From the NCBI GenBank assembly GCA_024279675.1, contig JAJRRG010000177.1, positions 1 through 38,697 on the forward strand: a stretch of 38,697 nt of DNA, in the 5' to 3' direction. The stretch comes from Alphaproteobacteria bacterium. GTDB lineage: Bacteria; Pseudomonadota; Alphaproteobacteria; Rhizobiales; Devosiaceae. The position numbers and the translations under genes were made by a program. Below, piece after piece: positions 1-10,264 of the stretch; within the stretch, counting starts at the first letter, position 1, and each line of letters begins with the position of its first letter. The notes beneath the pieces were generated by a model. That model was not told the origin of the DNA. It ran no database searches and was given only the letters and a program-made list of their open reading frames with translations.

Positions 1-542
1 CCTCGCTGGTTGATCGTAAAATTGCCGTTTATCACTAAGTTGTCTGAAGCGTTGGCCCCGTTTGTACCCGCCGCACCATCAGCGCCATCTGTTACGGCCA
101 AATACGTTTTCATAGCGGCGGCATCAGCCTTGCCAACAAAAGCCCTGCCAGCGGCAGTTAATGCAGCCACATCAGCAGTGCCAGTTCCCGTCCCATATAC
201 AAATTGGTTGATATCTGGGTTTGCCAACGCATAGGCAGAAAGCGCCCCGTTGCCCATCAGCTCTACCAGTTGCCGCACTTTTTCAGTTAACCGAACGCCA
301 GAAAATATTATCCCAATATTATAATTTACACTCACCTGCGTAGCGCCAGGATAAACGACTTCCAAGGTAAAAGTGATGTCGTCAACCACGTCGATTATCA
401 GAAATGACAAGCCTGTAGCGCTTAAATATAGACGATCCCCCGGTTCAATTGCGCCGTACCAAAGTGTCCCCAGACCTGTCACAGTTGCTGAGCCGTTTGT
501 GAGCGTAATAGTTCCGGCATTGTAGTGTGTGTTATCTGCCAT
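1..542 (-). CDS. Tail fibre protein, N-terminal part (C-terminus runs off the window start)
   Basis: Minus-strand ORF from ATG at 542 with no stop before position 1, so absent from the ORF track. Translation MADNTHYNAGTITLTNGSATVTGLGTLWYGAIEPGD... ends GADGAAGTNGANASDNLVINGNFTINQRG, a motif typical of phage tail fibres. Confidence 0.8.
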   Translation of the reverse strand, partial: MADNTHYNAGTITLTNGSATVTGLGTLWYGAIEPGDRLYLSATGLSFLIIDVVDDITFTLEVVYPGATQVSVNYNIGIIFSGVRLTEKVRQLVELMGNGALSAYALANPDINQFVYGTGTGTADVAALTAAGRAFVGKADAAAMKTYLAVTDGADGAAGTNGANASDNLVINGNFTINQR

Positions 543-552
543 ATTCCAGTCC

Positions 553-1341
553 TTAAGCGTGAATATATCCGGGCCGAACGGTTATGTTCCCCGTCCAAGT
601 TGATGCGTAATTTGAGGTATCCGCAGTTGAAGGTGCATCGCCAGACCCACGGGCTAGAACCCCCCCCTCGGCCGGTAGCTTTTCAATCTCATTCGATAGC
701 CATCCCGTGTGATCGCCACCGTGCGTCCATTTGTTATTCCAAGGCAAAGGAGAATCAAAAAGACCACCGGGCCAGACTTGAGTTGCTGCCTTCCCGGAAT
801 CTTTGAATGACGATTGGGGCAACACCCAATCGTTCGACCTAACTGATTGGTATCGCCGCAAAATAATATTAGTACCGACAAGAATAATACTAATTGTTCG
901 CTTATAAATATCGCCCACGCCTTCGAGTAACGCAGAACCGCCGGGTAAAAATGTTTCTTGTGCGACTGGTAATATTCGATAAATTGTACCGTATAGAAAC
1001 GGCGAAGGCGATGCCGACCTATTCATATTCACTCGAACATCAATATAATTTACACCTGCAGGAACAGTGCCAATTGTCACATCGCTTAACAAATAGATGC
1101 CCGATTTGCCTGGACCATATTCACCAGGTAAAATCGTGCCAAATGAAATTCCCGCGTTAATACTCGCGGTTTTACTCCAAAACATAACATTGTTTTTCTG
1201 AAAGTCAGGAAACGAGAACGTGCTTGTAATCGACACTGTGTTTGCTGGCGGCAATAAGTGGACAGGGGCCGCATCAGAAGCCCAACCCGTTCGCGAGCCA
1301 TGAACCAACTCAATCGCCGTACCCCGCCTCCTCAGAGGCAT
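553..1341 (-). CDS. Virion tail-tip or fibre-associated protein, unknown function
   Basis: 262-aa ORF in the late operon between fibre and tail-tip genes; start abuts the stop of the upstream gene. Confidence 0.6.
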   Translation of the reverse strand: MPLRRRGTAIELVHGSRTGWASDAAPVHLLPPANTVSITSTFSFPDFQKNNVMFWSKTASINAGISFGTILPGEYGPGKSGIYLLSDVTIGTVPAGVNYIDVRVNMNRSASPSPFLYGTIYRILPVAQETFLPGGSALLEGVGDIYKRTISIILVGTNIILRRYQSVRSNDWVLPQSSFKDSGKAATQVWPGGLFDSPLPWNNKWTHGGDHTGWLSNEIEKLPAEGGVLARGSGDAPSTADTSNYASTWTGNITVRPGYIHA

Positions 1342-2126
1342 TAGACAACACCCCCGACGGGAATGAATGCGGGGCCAACAAATGAGCCTGTGTAATGTGG
1401 TTCTGAATACACATTGCCTCCAGAAACCACCCGGATTGAACCGTTTGCAATATCCATTGTTGGCCCTCGATCAATATCAAATGAACTCTCAGCGGGCAGA
1501 ACGCGGCGCAGATAATTTTTATCCGACGACACGGCCCCTCGACCTATTTGAACCACCGAACCATCAAAGCTAAATAGAGGTTTTGATGGATCTTTTGTTG
1601 GATGCTTGAAAACCATAACTTCATATGTTTTGGACACGGCGGGAAGTGCTGTAGCTGTTGAACGAGCCAATTCGCGCAGGTAAATCTTATTGGCATCAGC
1701 GAAGGCTGAAATAATCCGTGTCCGCCCATCAGTTCCGACATCCTGAACGAGCGTTCCGTTTGTTAAAACCGCCCCACCAAAAGCAACCATGTAACGCGGG
1801 ACATATCCCAGCCCGTGCGTAAAAATCGGAATATCATTTAAACGCGTTTGGCCTGTTAGTTTGATAACTAACCCAGGGATCCCAATGTCCGGAGAAATAT
1901 ATACGGGCACCGAAGTATGACTAACTGTGATGGTTGCCTTGGGCCGCGCCAGTTCATAATAATCAAAATCAGAATGAAAATAGACATTGCTCAAATTGCT
2001 TCCGGGAACTCTAATCGGTGAGTTTCGGACAGACCACCAATTTGTTTGCACCCCGGACGCACTGGCTTCTTTAAAAAGTGCAACGGCATCGTGCGACGCG
2101 AACCCTGTAAATCTAGTTAAAGCCAT
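1341..2126 (-). CDS. Virion tail-tip associated protein, unknown function
   Basis: 261-aa ORF, overlaps neighbours by 1 nt at both ends (operonic). Confidence 0.65.
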   Translation of the reverse strand: MALTRFTGFASHDAVALFKEASASGVQTNWWSVRNSPIRVPGSNLSNVYFHSDFDYYELARPKATITVSHTSVPVYISPDIGIPGLVIKLTGQTRLNDIPIFTHGLGYVPRYMVAFGGAVLTNGTLVQDVGTDGRTRIISAFADANKIYLRELARSTATALPAVSKTYEVMVFKHPTKDPSKPLFSFDGSVVQIGRGAVSSDKNYLRRVLPAESSFDIDRGPTMDIANGSIRVVSGGNVYSEPHYTGSFVGPAFIPVGGVV

Positions 2127-4561
2127 TATGGATTACCAAACGAAAAATCGCCGGTGTTCAAATTAATCCAAGTCTCCATTCCAGGTGATTTCAGCATTCC
2201 GCTGGTAATTTTTTCTGCTACCAAATTCGGAATAATGGCCGCGTTGAAAACATCGCCATCAAAAAGTGCCAAAACTTCGTCCGCATTATTTAGTATTACA
2301 GTTTGCCCCGCTTTTAGGACAATCCGGCAAGGCTCATCAGGATCAACCGGCACATCAATCATGAAGGACGCTGAACGGTTTAACCCATCATCAACCCCGG
2401 CAGTTATTGCGTATCTAGCGGCATACCCATCAGTCGCTGCCAAAGCGATTGCTTGAACATTGATCAACGCCTCATTGCCGCCCCACGCCGCCCTGATAGT
2501 TTTTAACTCACCCGCAAGCGCGCCATCAGGGCCAGTGGCAACAACTATTTTTTCGTCCACGGCAGCCTCTGCGTCGCCGAATTGAGAAGTTAATTGGCGA
2601 AGTATTGCACCCTTGTCCTCGTAATTCGCCAAGTCCTGGTCAGCCGCAACGGCTGTAATCCGTTCAATATCTTCACGTAACTGCCTTTCGACCCGACGGC
2701 TTTCCACACTCGCGGTTTGAATGACTTCGGAAAAATCTTTCCAAGTCAGATATACTTTATTCATGCGAACGGTTATCCAGCTTGACCAATTTGCACGTTG
2801 TGTAGAATGCAGATTGTACAGAAGGCGGAACTCGTATTCCACATCTGCCATAAAAGCTGGCGAGCCAAGTAAAACCGGCGAACTCTTTGGGTCGTTATCG
2901 TTCTTTTCAAAAACCAATAATTGCGTGGACTTTACCCGCCCTTGAATAGATACCGCGCGAACATCGTCCATGTCAGCATCCCAAGTTGCGGCAACTCCGG
3001 GACGCCTTGGCCCTGTATCATCATCAATCGTCGCGGGGAGAAATGAGAACGAAACCACTTCGCGGACAGTAATTACGTTTTTTGTCAGCGGGACAAAATC
3101 ATAGTCCTGCTCGTCAACGCCTGAATCAAAGTCATGATCGCTGGCATCCGTTTCGCGCAAAACAACCGCCTGATGAGCATTAGGCAGGTCGTCAATCGCG
3201 ATGATTTCAAACGTCTTGGCGGTGTATTGTTCCCGCGCCGATGTCCATTCAATTGTGTCGTAAACTTGCAACCCCATAAATTCTGGTGGCAAGGTTCCCG
3301 CATGAATACGTATCCGGCGATTGTCCAACAAAGCCGCTTTTAGAACACGCTGGCCTTGCGTATTGGAAAACAGGTTTTTCAAATCCATATTGCCGGGACG
3401 CGAAAAACCGCCATCCTCGGCAAGCAAAGCGCCGGGGGCGATAGTTGGCAATTGCTTTGCCGTCCAGTTTTCTTCTGGCGACAAATATGAGCCGGTCATT
3501 GAATTGCGGGTTTTATTGATACTTAAAAGCAATTCCGCAGTCTGGTCACTTTCCACAACTTCAAAATCATCATCGGAAATTGATGCCGTTGCAGTTGGCG
3601 GCGGGCCTAGAACCAGATTGATCACGCCCCGACTATCCGCAATTCGGCCAGAGGCGCAGGTCAACAGAGATTGGATCAACGTCGCAGGTGCCGTGTTGCC
3701 GCGCACCTCTGCCCCGACCCTAAACCGCTTTTCGTTTGGCAACCCACCCTGTCGTGGCATTGATTGATTTGCTACGCCAATAGCTGTGTTAAAAGTGACA
3801 TACGGCAACTGCCATGCCTCATAGCCACCACCATAAACCAGATTACCATTTTCATCAGATATTCCGCGTAAAATATTGTAAATTATAACCGCTGGATTAT
3901 CTGAAAATTCATATGTGGCACGGGTTCCCCATCGATGCGCGCCAGAGCCGCCAGCGCTTGTATCTTTGGAGATGTCATAAAGGGGGATGCCCTCCATGAC
4001 CATTTTAAGACGGGGAAATTGAGTGAACAGTTCACGCTGGGTTCGCGCGGTATAAACAACCTTGGCGATCCCCTCCCCCACCATATCAGCCGAATAAGGC
4101 CGGATGGGATCGGAGCCGGATTTTGAAAGCAACAACGAGTCCGCGCTTATCTGATTGCCGGTGTAGGCCCGCGTCCAAAAATTATCCCGCGTTCCATCGT
4201 GATAATTGGCTTGCGGATAGCCCTTATCGGTTAGTGCCGTTGATTGGTTGAGCGTAAATTCCTGTTCATCAAGGATTGAGCCGATATACCCGGTAATCGG
4301 CAAATCAGAATAGCCGGTTTCCTTTGTGTAATATGCTGTTGGTGACCCGCCAGACACGCCCCAGGAACTATGATAATTGAAGTGGCCGGCACTTGCATAC
4401 GTTCCAACGATGAAGCTGAACGGCTCATCACCGCCCCGTGTTTCTTCACCCCGTAGATTTGGAGCCTTGGGAGCCTCTTGAGCGGTTTGGAATAGGCTTT
4501 GAACGCCAGCAATGACAAGTTGCAGAAGGATGCCGACGATAAGTTGTGTAATTGGATCCAT
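2126..4561 (-). CDS. Tail tip / host-specificity (gpJ-like) protein
   Basis: 811-aa ORF, starts MDPITQLIVGILLQLVIAGVQSLF..., position after the tape measure and two distal tail genes. Confidence 0.7.
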   Translation of the reverse strand: MDPITQLIVGILLQLVIAGVQSLFQTAQEAPKAPNLRGEETRGGDEPFSFIVGTYASAGHFNYHSSWGVSGGSPTAYYTKETGYSDLPITGYIGSILDEQEFTLNQSTALTDKGYPQANYHDGTRDNFWTRAYTGNQISADSLLLSKSGSDPIRPYSADMVGEGIAKVVYTARTQRELFTQFPRLKMVMEGIPLYDISKDTSAGGSGAHRWGTRATYEFSDNPAVIIYNILRGISDENGNLVYGGGYEAWQLPYVTFNTAIGVANQSMPRQGGLPNEKRFRVGAEVRGNTAPATLIQSLLTCASGRIADSRGVINLVLGPPPTATASISDDDFEVVESDQTAELLLSINKTRNSMTGSYLSPEENWTAKQLPTIAPGALLAEDGGFSRPGNMDLKNLFSNTQGQRVLKAALLDNRRIRIHAGTLPPEFMGLQVYDTIEWTSAREQYTAKTFEIIAIDDLPNAHQAVVLRETDASDHDFDSGVDEQDYDFVPLTKNVITVREVVSFSFLPATIDDDTGPRRPGVAATWDADMDDVRAVSIQGRVKSTQLLVFEKNDNDPKSSPVLLGSPAFMADVEYEFRLLYNLHSTQRANWSSWITVRMNKVYLTWKDFSEVIQTASVESRRVERQLREDIERITAVAADQDLANYEDKGAILRQLTSQFGDAEAAVDEKIVVATGPDGALAGELKTIRAAWGGNEALINVQAIALAATDGYAARYAITAGVDDGLNRSASFMIDVPVDPDEPCRIVLKAGQTVILNNADEVLALFDGDVFNAAIIPNLVAEKITSGMLKSPGMETWINLNTGDFSFGNP

Positions 4562-5253
4562 TAGCCGAATATCCCTGAAAAGAAATCGCCGACACCTTGA
4601 AAAAACTCAGATACTGGATTGGATGGCGCGGGCTGCGCTTCCTCAACAAACTCACCCCAATCCACAGGCGATTTCTTGCCTTCATATTTGCGCCAGTTAT
4701 CGGCGCGCATGGCCTTTTGTGTCGCATGGGATTTCTTGTTGGGGTTGGTTTTTGTCAATTCACGCAATGATGAGACAACGGTTGTTTCGATATAATCCTG
4801 CCCACCAACTTTAGAAATCGTCTGCTTAGCCGAGTCGATTTTCCCCGGTAAGCGAATTGTCGGAGGCGCGACAATCAAATGCGTGTCAGCATCAAAGACC
4901 CCACGATAAATATCGCATTGGGCATTACCTGCGTTGTTGGATAAAAACAGATTTTGAACCTGAGCGTGGGAGCGGTTCAATCGTATTTTGACGGATTGAA
5001 AACTCAGGCCCGCCGATTGAGGAATGGATGGGATTGCCAAAAGCGCACCACCGCCGACAAAACTGCGCGATAGTGTTGTTCCCGTGCGCACATCCAACAG
5101 CGAAATCGTCACGTCCTCAATCTCAGAGCAAAAGCCAAACGACACAGGCGACCCGCCATAGGTTTGTGCCGTGATCCACACAAAATCCCGGATGATAAGC
5201 GCACGCTCGCGCGCACCTTTCAGTGCGTTTAATGTATCAATATCAAGGGACAT
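4561..5253 (-). CDS. Distal tail / tail assembly protein
   Basis: 230-aa ORF in syntenic position between tape measure and tail tip. Confidence 0.6.
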   Translation of the reverse strand: MSLDIDTLNALKGARERALIIRDFVWITAQTYGGSPVSFGFCSEIEDVTISLLDVRTGTTLSRSFVGGGALLAIPSIPQSAGLSFQSVKIRLNRSHAQVQNLFLSNNAGNAQCDIYRGVFDADTHLIVAPPTIRLPGKIDSAKQTISKVGGQDYIETTVVSSLRELTKTNPNKKSHATQKAMRADNWRKYEGKKSPVDWGEFVEEAQPAPSNPVSEFFQGVGDFFSGIFG

Positions 5254-5254
5254 C

Positions 5255-5908
5255 TTAGTCCTTCGCCAAAGTCTGCTGGAAGGCGAATGAAACTATGCGC
5301 CGGTTGCCGCTGAATTTTTTTGGCAGGGGCAATGCGCCCAACAATTTTGCCTTAATCGCTGGCTTGATCAATGTCAGACTAACACCACCCAAAAAACCAG
5401 GATGCAAATGCGGACTGACACCAATTGAGGCAATCTGCCCCAAACCATTAGCTGTGACAGTTTCGCTAAACTCCCCATAAAAACGACGCGAGGTTGAATA
5501 TGTGGCGTGAAAACGATCCCCGGCACTCAAGACATACCCAACGGGCAAGCCAGTGATTGCAAATGACTTGTTATCAACCCCAAGCGTTGAAATTTGCGGC
5601 GTCGACGCGCCCAATAACGAACCATCGAGATCCGCCTTTGGTGAACAAAAGTCAGAATCATAAATGTAAAAAGGGTGCGTGCTCCCAACGAGCGAGCGCA
5701 ACGCCGCCATCAAAGCTTGAGTATCATCCATACTCATACTGATTGATGTAAATTGCCCAGTCCACAATTCAGCCATGCGGTTGACTGCAATTGGTTCCCC
5801 GGATGCCAACCCCGTGATATTCTGATTATTTTGCAGAACAAGAGGGTGCTCACCAACCGGAAAAAGGTCAACTAATTCGGAAATGGAAAGCGGGAAAGTT
5901 ATCGCCAT
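5255..5908 (-). CDS. Distal tail-like minor tail protein
   Basis: 217-aa ORF directly downstream of the tape measure. Confidence 0.6.
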   Translation of the reverse strand: MAITFPLSISELVDLFPVGEHPLVLQNNQNITGLASGEPIAVNRMAELWTGQFTSISMSMDDTQALMAALRSLVGSTHPFYIYDSDFCSPKADLDGSLLGASTPQISTLGVDNKSFAITGLPVGYVLSAGDRFHATYSTSRRFYGEFSETVTANGLGQIASIGVSPHLHPGFLGGVSLTLIKPAIKAKLLGALPLPKKFSGNRRIVSFAFQQTLAKD

Positions 5909-7773
5909 TACGCTGGACTCATATCATTTGGGTCATTTCTAATTCGCTTCACAAGGCGGGGCATTACAGCCCGCAATTCCATATCCAATTGCTCGACCAA
6001 TCGCGTGGCGTCCTGCGCGCCATCAACTGAAATATTCACCTCCACATAGGTATCTCCAGATTGCCCACCCCCCCCAGCGGCACGAACCCCCAATTCACCA
6101 TTTCTCCCCCGCGTTAGTGGCATAATGGCTTCCGGCCCCGCCTCTCCCATCAATCCCATGCCCTTGGCCATGGGAAAAAGGGTTGGGCTATTGACCACAC
6201 CGCCCCGCGCAAATGGAGTGACATTACCTTGATTAAAAACCCCGCCTTGGGAAAATAAATGGGCTAACAAGCCACCAATACCAGAGCCCATTCCACCACC
6301 GTCAAAAATCGCATTCAGGCCAATGTCAATGAGGCGATCCGCAACCTTGCTCAACGAATTAGCTAGGGAATCGGCAACACTAACCCCACTGGTCATGTCC
6401 GAAATAAAACCCCGCAACATGCCCTTTGAAAAGTCATTCCACTCCTGTGCCACAGCAACCGCTGATTGTTGTGATTTCGCCAAGGCCTGCGCTTCAGTGC
6501 TTGCCGCTGCGTATGCTGAGGCCAACTGGTCAATCGAAGCGGACAATTCCGGTGTGATTTCTTTGCCGGAGCGCTGGGCCGCCGTAAGCAGCTCTTGTGC
6601 ATATCGGGCTTTTTCCACTTGAAACCCATAATCATCGGCCAACGGATTGAGTTCTGCCAACGCAGCTGTTTCAGCCAGCGTCGCCGCTGTTTTTTCGCGC
6701 ATGGAAACTATTAGGCGGGTTAGCTCGTCAACTTGAGTTTTGGATGAGGTTGTTGCAGAGTCTTCACTTTCGACAGGGACAATGCTGGCAGTTTCAGGCT
6801 GTGGCAAGTTTCTATGGGTATCATACACCAGCCGTTCACGTAAAATTCCTATAATTCGCTCTTCTTCTTTTAAAGATCGTTCGAACGCTTCGGAGCCTTC
6901 AATCCCGTATGCTTCCCGTGATTCCCTATTTGCCTTGAGCAAATCATTCAGATTTTGTGTAGATTGATCACCAATTTGGTTGAACAGATTAAGAAAGTCC
7001 CCTAACGCCCACGCCGCGTTCACAATTGCTGTTTTAAGGCCAACCCCAATTTGCTCAATGATCAGCTCAAATTGCCGATCAATCTCAACCGCCTTGTCAG
7101 CTAATTCCTGATCCATAATCAAACCAAGGTCGCGGGCTTCCTCTCGCATGCGCGAAATTGAGCCCACCCCCTGGTCCAAAAGCCGCACAAATTGTTCGCC
7201 GCCTGTCCCGCCGAAAAGTTCATCCGAAACCCGAATTTGAGCCGCAGTATCCAGTTCTGCAATCCTATCGATCACATCCTCAAACAATTGCTCGGGTTTT
7301 TTTAGCGCTTCTTCGAGATCCTCAGCGGAGTACCCAATTCGCTCAAAGGCTTCAACAGCCGAGCCTGTGCCGGCAACAACGAACTCATCAGCCCGCAATT
7401 GCAATTCTTTGATACCGTCGGTGAGCGCTTCAATTGAAACATGGTTTTGATCCGCTGCATATTTGAGCTCTTGGAATGTTTCAAACGATAACCCCGCCGT
7501 GCGTGCTTCAGCTGCAAGATTCGTAACCTCACCACTTAAGGATTTAACGGAGGCAATAAACCCACCAATTCCAATGGCTCCAAATGAAAGCCCAAGCCCA
7601 CCCGCAATCCGGCTTACGGAGTTCAGGGTAAGCTTGGATATACGCGTCACCACACCCATTTCCCGTTTAAACCGTGACGAATTTGCACCAATCCGAAACT
7701 CAATGTCATCACTCCTAGACATGGCTACCCCCTTCCTTTGCTTTTTGTTTTGCGCGCATTCGCGCCAAGTCAT
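5908..7773 (-). CDS. Tail tape measure protein
   Basis: 621 aa; hydrophobic segment, coiled-coil segments, C-terminal GGVVNSPTLFPMAKGMGLMGEAGPEAIMPLTRG motif typical of tape measures. Likely start is MSRSDDIEFRIGANSSRFKREMG. Confidence 0.9.
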   Translation of the reverse strand: MTWRECAQNKKQRKGVAMSRSDDIEFRIGANSSRFKREMGVVTRISKLTLNSVSRIAGGLGLSFGAIGIGGFIASVKSLSGEVTNLAAEARTAGLSFETFQELKYAADQNHVSIEALTDGIKELQLRADEFVVAGTGSAVEAFERIGYSAEDLEEALKKPEQLFEDVIDRIAELDTAAQIRVSDELFGGTGGEQFVRLLDQGVGSISRMREEARDLGLIMDQELADKAVEIDRQFELIIEQIGVGLKTAIVNAAWALGDFLNLFNQIGDQSTQNLNDLLKANRESREAYGIEGSEAFERSLKEEERIIGILRERLVYDTHRNLPQPETASIVPVESEDSATTSSKTQVDELTRLIVSMREKTAATLAETAALAELNPLADDYGFQVEKARYAQELLTAAQRSGKEITPELSASIDQLASAYAAASTEAQALAKSQQSAVAVAQEWNDFSKGMLRGFISDMTSGVSVADSLANSLSKVADRLIDIGLNAIFDGGGMGSGIGGLLAHLFSQGGVFNQGNVTPFARGGVVNSPTLFPMAKGMGLMGEAGPEAIMPLTRGRNGELGVRAAGGGGQSGDTYVEVNISVDGAQDATRLVEQLDMELRAVMPRLVKRIRNDPNDMSPA

Positions 7774-7984
7774 CGCTGGTCATACTTAGTTCTGCGCAAT
7801 GTTCACGCTTAAAGTCGTCATAATCTTCCTGCGCCAACTCCGATTTTTTGTTGCCGTTTTTCTCGAGCCATCCGCGAAAACTAGCGGTGAAAAATTGCAT
7901 GCTGGAATCCCAAAATTGAGCCTCGCTCCACCCAAGAACGCCGCCAGCGATTTCCATCCACCGACCAAACGGCAAACGGTTCAA
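7715..7984 (-). CDS. Tail assembly chaperone-like small protein
   Basis: 89 aa; MNRLPFGRWMEIAGGVLGWSEAQFWDSS resembles the DUF2376/GTA-type gene next to the tape measure. Confidence 0.65.
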   Translation of the reverse strand: MNRLPFGRWMEIAGGVLGWSEAQFWDSSMQFFTASFRGWLEKNGNKKSELAQEDYDDFKREHCAELSMTSDDLARMRAKQKAKEGGSHV

Positions 7985-8382
7985 CTCAGTTTGAGTGCCG
8001 TCGCGATCATTTCGATTTCCGCTGGTGTCTTTTGACTGATGAGCATTTGGAGCTTTTTTCTGCGATCCTCATCCTCCGCAATTTCAGTGGGTGTTAACCC
8101 GGAAACCAGACGATAGAATTTTTCATGCAAAAGTTGTAAACCCTCCAAACCGTTGACGTAGGGCCAAAAGGCATCCGCCTCAGAGGGACTTTCCGCCAAA
8201 AGTCGCAACGTTGCACGCAACACTTCAGGGCTAAGTCCATCCCACTTTTTGGTCAGCGCCACAAAGGTTTCACAACCCAATTCTTCAAGCAGTTTTGCCA
8301 GAACATCCATACGGCACCGCAGCGTAATTTGCCGCCCCGACATTTCAACGATTAGCTCACCCCGCCAAGGATTTGATGTCAT
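7981..8382 (-). CDS. Tail assembly chaperone (GTA-gp10-like position)
   Basis: 133 aa; overlaps next gene by 4 nt, between tail tube and tape measure. Confidence 0.6.
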   Translation of the reverse strand: MTSNPWRGELIVEMSGRQITLRCRMDVLAKLLEELGCETFVALTKKWDGLSPEVLRATLRLLAESPSEADAFWPYVNGLEGLQLLHEKFYRLVSGLTPTEIAEDEDRRKKLQMLISQKTPAEIEMIATALKLS

Positions 8383-8439
8383 TTTGCATTTCCTTTAAAA
8401 TTGTTTTACGCTAAGCGCTGTCGCTGAAGGGGTTGAGCA

Positions 8440-8808
8440 ATGTGGATAATCGCTGGGATTTTTGCCTGTATTGGCATTTGGTTTGCTTATTTAGGCTTCA
8501 GCAGCACGGGAACGGATATCCAGCTGACCATCGGATTGGTCAGCATGTTTTCCGCCGTAATTTTATTGGTAGTCGGTGACAACTCAATGAAATTAGCTGA
8601 AATAAAAAATAATCAGCGGGAGGCAAAAGTTCATAGCACCCCCGCCAAAGACACGGTCAAAACATCCACCAGAAAGGTCGTCAAAAAAACATCATTTGCC
8701 GATGCCCTTGAAACCTACAAAAGCGACCAACAGTTAGAAATTACCCATGGCGATGCTATTCGTGACTTGGCGAGTGACCGCCTAAAAGAACTTGGGTATT
8801 TATCTTAA
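8440..8808 (+). CDS. Small membrane-anchored hypothetical protein, opposite orientation to late operon (moron candidate)
   Basis: 122 aa with two N-terminal hydrophobic helices; the only plus-strand gene in the structural module, tail-to-tail with 8805..9233. Confidence 0.6.
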   Translation: MWIIAGIFACIGIWFAYLGFSSTGTDIQLTIGLVSMFSAVILLVVGDNSMKLAEIKNNQREAKVHSTPAKDTVKTSTRKVVKKTSFADALETYKSDQQLEITHGDAIRDLASDRLKELGYLS

Positions 8809-9233
8809 ATCGCCGTGAAGGTTAGAGTACCAGAACTTTCAAATGTCCCAGAAAAGTTAAGGCTATTGGTTGGGCCACCCGTCAATGTAATTGTGGGAAT
8901 CAGCCATTCAGCATACTCAAAATAACCGTACTCAGGCACAAAGACACGCAGTTTCTTTTTGGTTTGAGTTCGCGCGGCTTCAAGTGCAACAACACCTTTT
9001 GCATCACTATCAAACAGGCCCGATACATCAAAGGTTACGCCCTGCTCCCCATAGGTTTTGATCGTTTCCACGACCTGGGATCGATCAGCACAAGGCACCC
9101 GAACCTCAGAAGATACAGCATTTGTGAGATTGAACGTGGTGTCGTTAATTCCACACAGATTTTCCCAAGTTCCCGGCGCACCGGAAATCTCTTGTTGAAT
9201 AATCATTAGTTTTCCGGCTGGGTTTGATGCCAT
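8805..9233 (-). CDS. Major tail (tube) protein
   Basis: 142 aa; SEVRVPCADRSQVVETIKTYGEQGVTFDVSGLFDSD pattern typical of tail tube proteins; position. Confidence 0.75.
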   Translation of the reverse strand: MASNPAGKLMIIQQEISGAPGTWENLCGINDTTFNLTNAVSSEVRVPCADRSQVVETIKTYGEQGVTFDVSGLFDSDAKGVVALEAARTQTKKKLRVFVPEYGYFEYAEWLIPTITLTGGPTNSLNFSGTFESSGTLTFTAI

Positions 9234-9270
9234 CGGTCAGTCTCCTTAGAGTTAAGTTTGATTTGAGTTT

Positions 9271-9723
9271 TTATAAATTCATTTCAGCGAGAGATTTCGC
9301 CACCAACACAGTCCAGCTTTGTGAAAAGCTGGCATTGGCATAGGCGGCGGCATCAAGCGCAAAGTCTGTTGATGTCAGCCAGATATCCAGCACCTTACCG
9401 CCCAACGTCTGGTCCGCATGGATGGCCGTTTCAAGTTTCAGCGCAAGTAAATCAGCGCCATTGGCGGCCAATTCATCATTAAGGCCTGCGTGATACCCAA
9501 CCAACAACACCTCAATTTCCCGCCGATATTCAGGATCATCCGCACAATGGGTCGCTTGCGCATTTGTGCGTTCTCGGGGGATCAAAATCTCTACCAATTC
9601 ACCGGGTTCGCTTAAGCCAATTGGCCGAGATCGGGCAGAAAAAACCGCCAAACCCGACACATGTGTCGCAATTTGCGCGGCGATTGCAGTGCGAACGGTT
9701 GTGCGAATATGCTCAGCCATCAA
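9271..9723 (-). CDS. Tail completion / minor tail protein
   Basis: 150 aa; gpU-like position between head-tail joining protein and tail tube. Confidence 0.55.
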   Translation of the reverse strand: MMAEHIRTTVRTAIAAQIATHVSGLAVFSARSRPIGLSEPGELVEILIPRERTNAQATHCADDPEYRREIEVLLVGYHAGLNDELAANGADLLALKLETAIHADQTLGGKVLDIWLTSTDFALDAAAYANASFSQSWTVLVAKSLAEMNL

Positions 9724-10043
9724 ACCACCCTTGCCAGGTCAAAACTGGTCATTCCACGCCCGTCATCACGACCCGGAAATTCAATTTTGAAAACGATAGA
9801 CTGGTGGATCAGTGTATCGCCTTGTGCCAAGTGAACCACATCGGCGGTTGACAGTTTTAGATACACGATATCACCAACCGTGCCTGACCCGCCAATACCC
9901 CCATTCAACTCGTCCGCTTCTTGCCGGACAATGGCCTGTAAAACCTTGTCTCCGCCCGCAAGAGTGAACGAGATCGGCTCACCAAATGTATCAACAAAGA
10001 CACTTGGCAGATTTGAAAAAAGGGAATGACGGGTCAAGGGCAT
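9720..10043 (-). CDS. Head-tail joining protein (gpFII-like)
   Basis: 107 aa; position after capsid genes and composition. Confidence 0.6.
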   Translation of the reverse strand: MPLTRHSLFSNLPSVFVDTFGEPISFTLAGGDKVLQAIVRQEADELNGGIGGSGTVGDIVYLKLSTADVVHLAQGDTLIHQSIVFKIEFPGRDDGRGMTSFDLARVV

Positions 10044-10051
10044 GGCGTGGA

Positions 10052-10264
10052 CTAAGTCTTATCAACCGGAACGGACTTAAGGCTCCACCGCGCCTCAAAC
10101 CGACGAGCCGTGGGGCGGGGTAATGTCACTTTGACACCCGCAGGTACCCGTTTGCCAGCCATATCAAAGACCGCTTCAGGGTAGGTCCGGGTCACGTTTT
10201 CCTGAGTTGGTGATATTGGCGCCCCCGCCTTTGTTTTGGATGTGGAATTGTTCACCTCAACCAC
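10052..10264 (-). CDS. Hypothetical phage protein
   Basis: 70-aa ORF in operon, overlaps upstream gene. Confidence 0.5.
   Translation of the reverse strand: MVEVNNSTSKTKAGAPISPTQENVTRTYPEAVFDMAGKRVPAGVKVTLPRPTARRFEARWSLKSVPVDKT

Noticed and set aside
4830-4860. TTTTCCCCGGTAAGCG as a fifth copy of the intragenic element
   Set aside because: Only the short TTCCCCGG match; no hairpin or flanking consensus.
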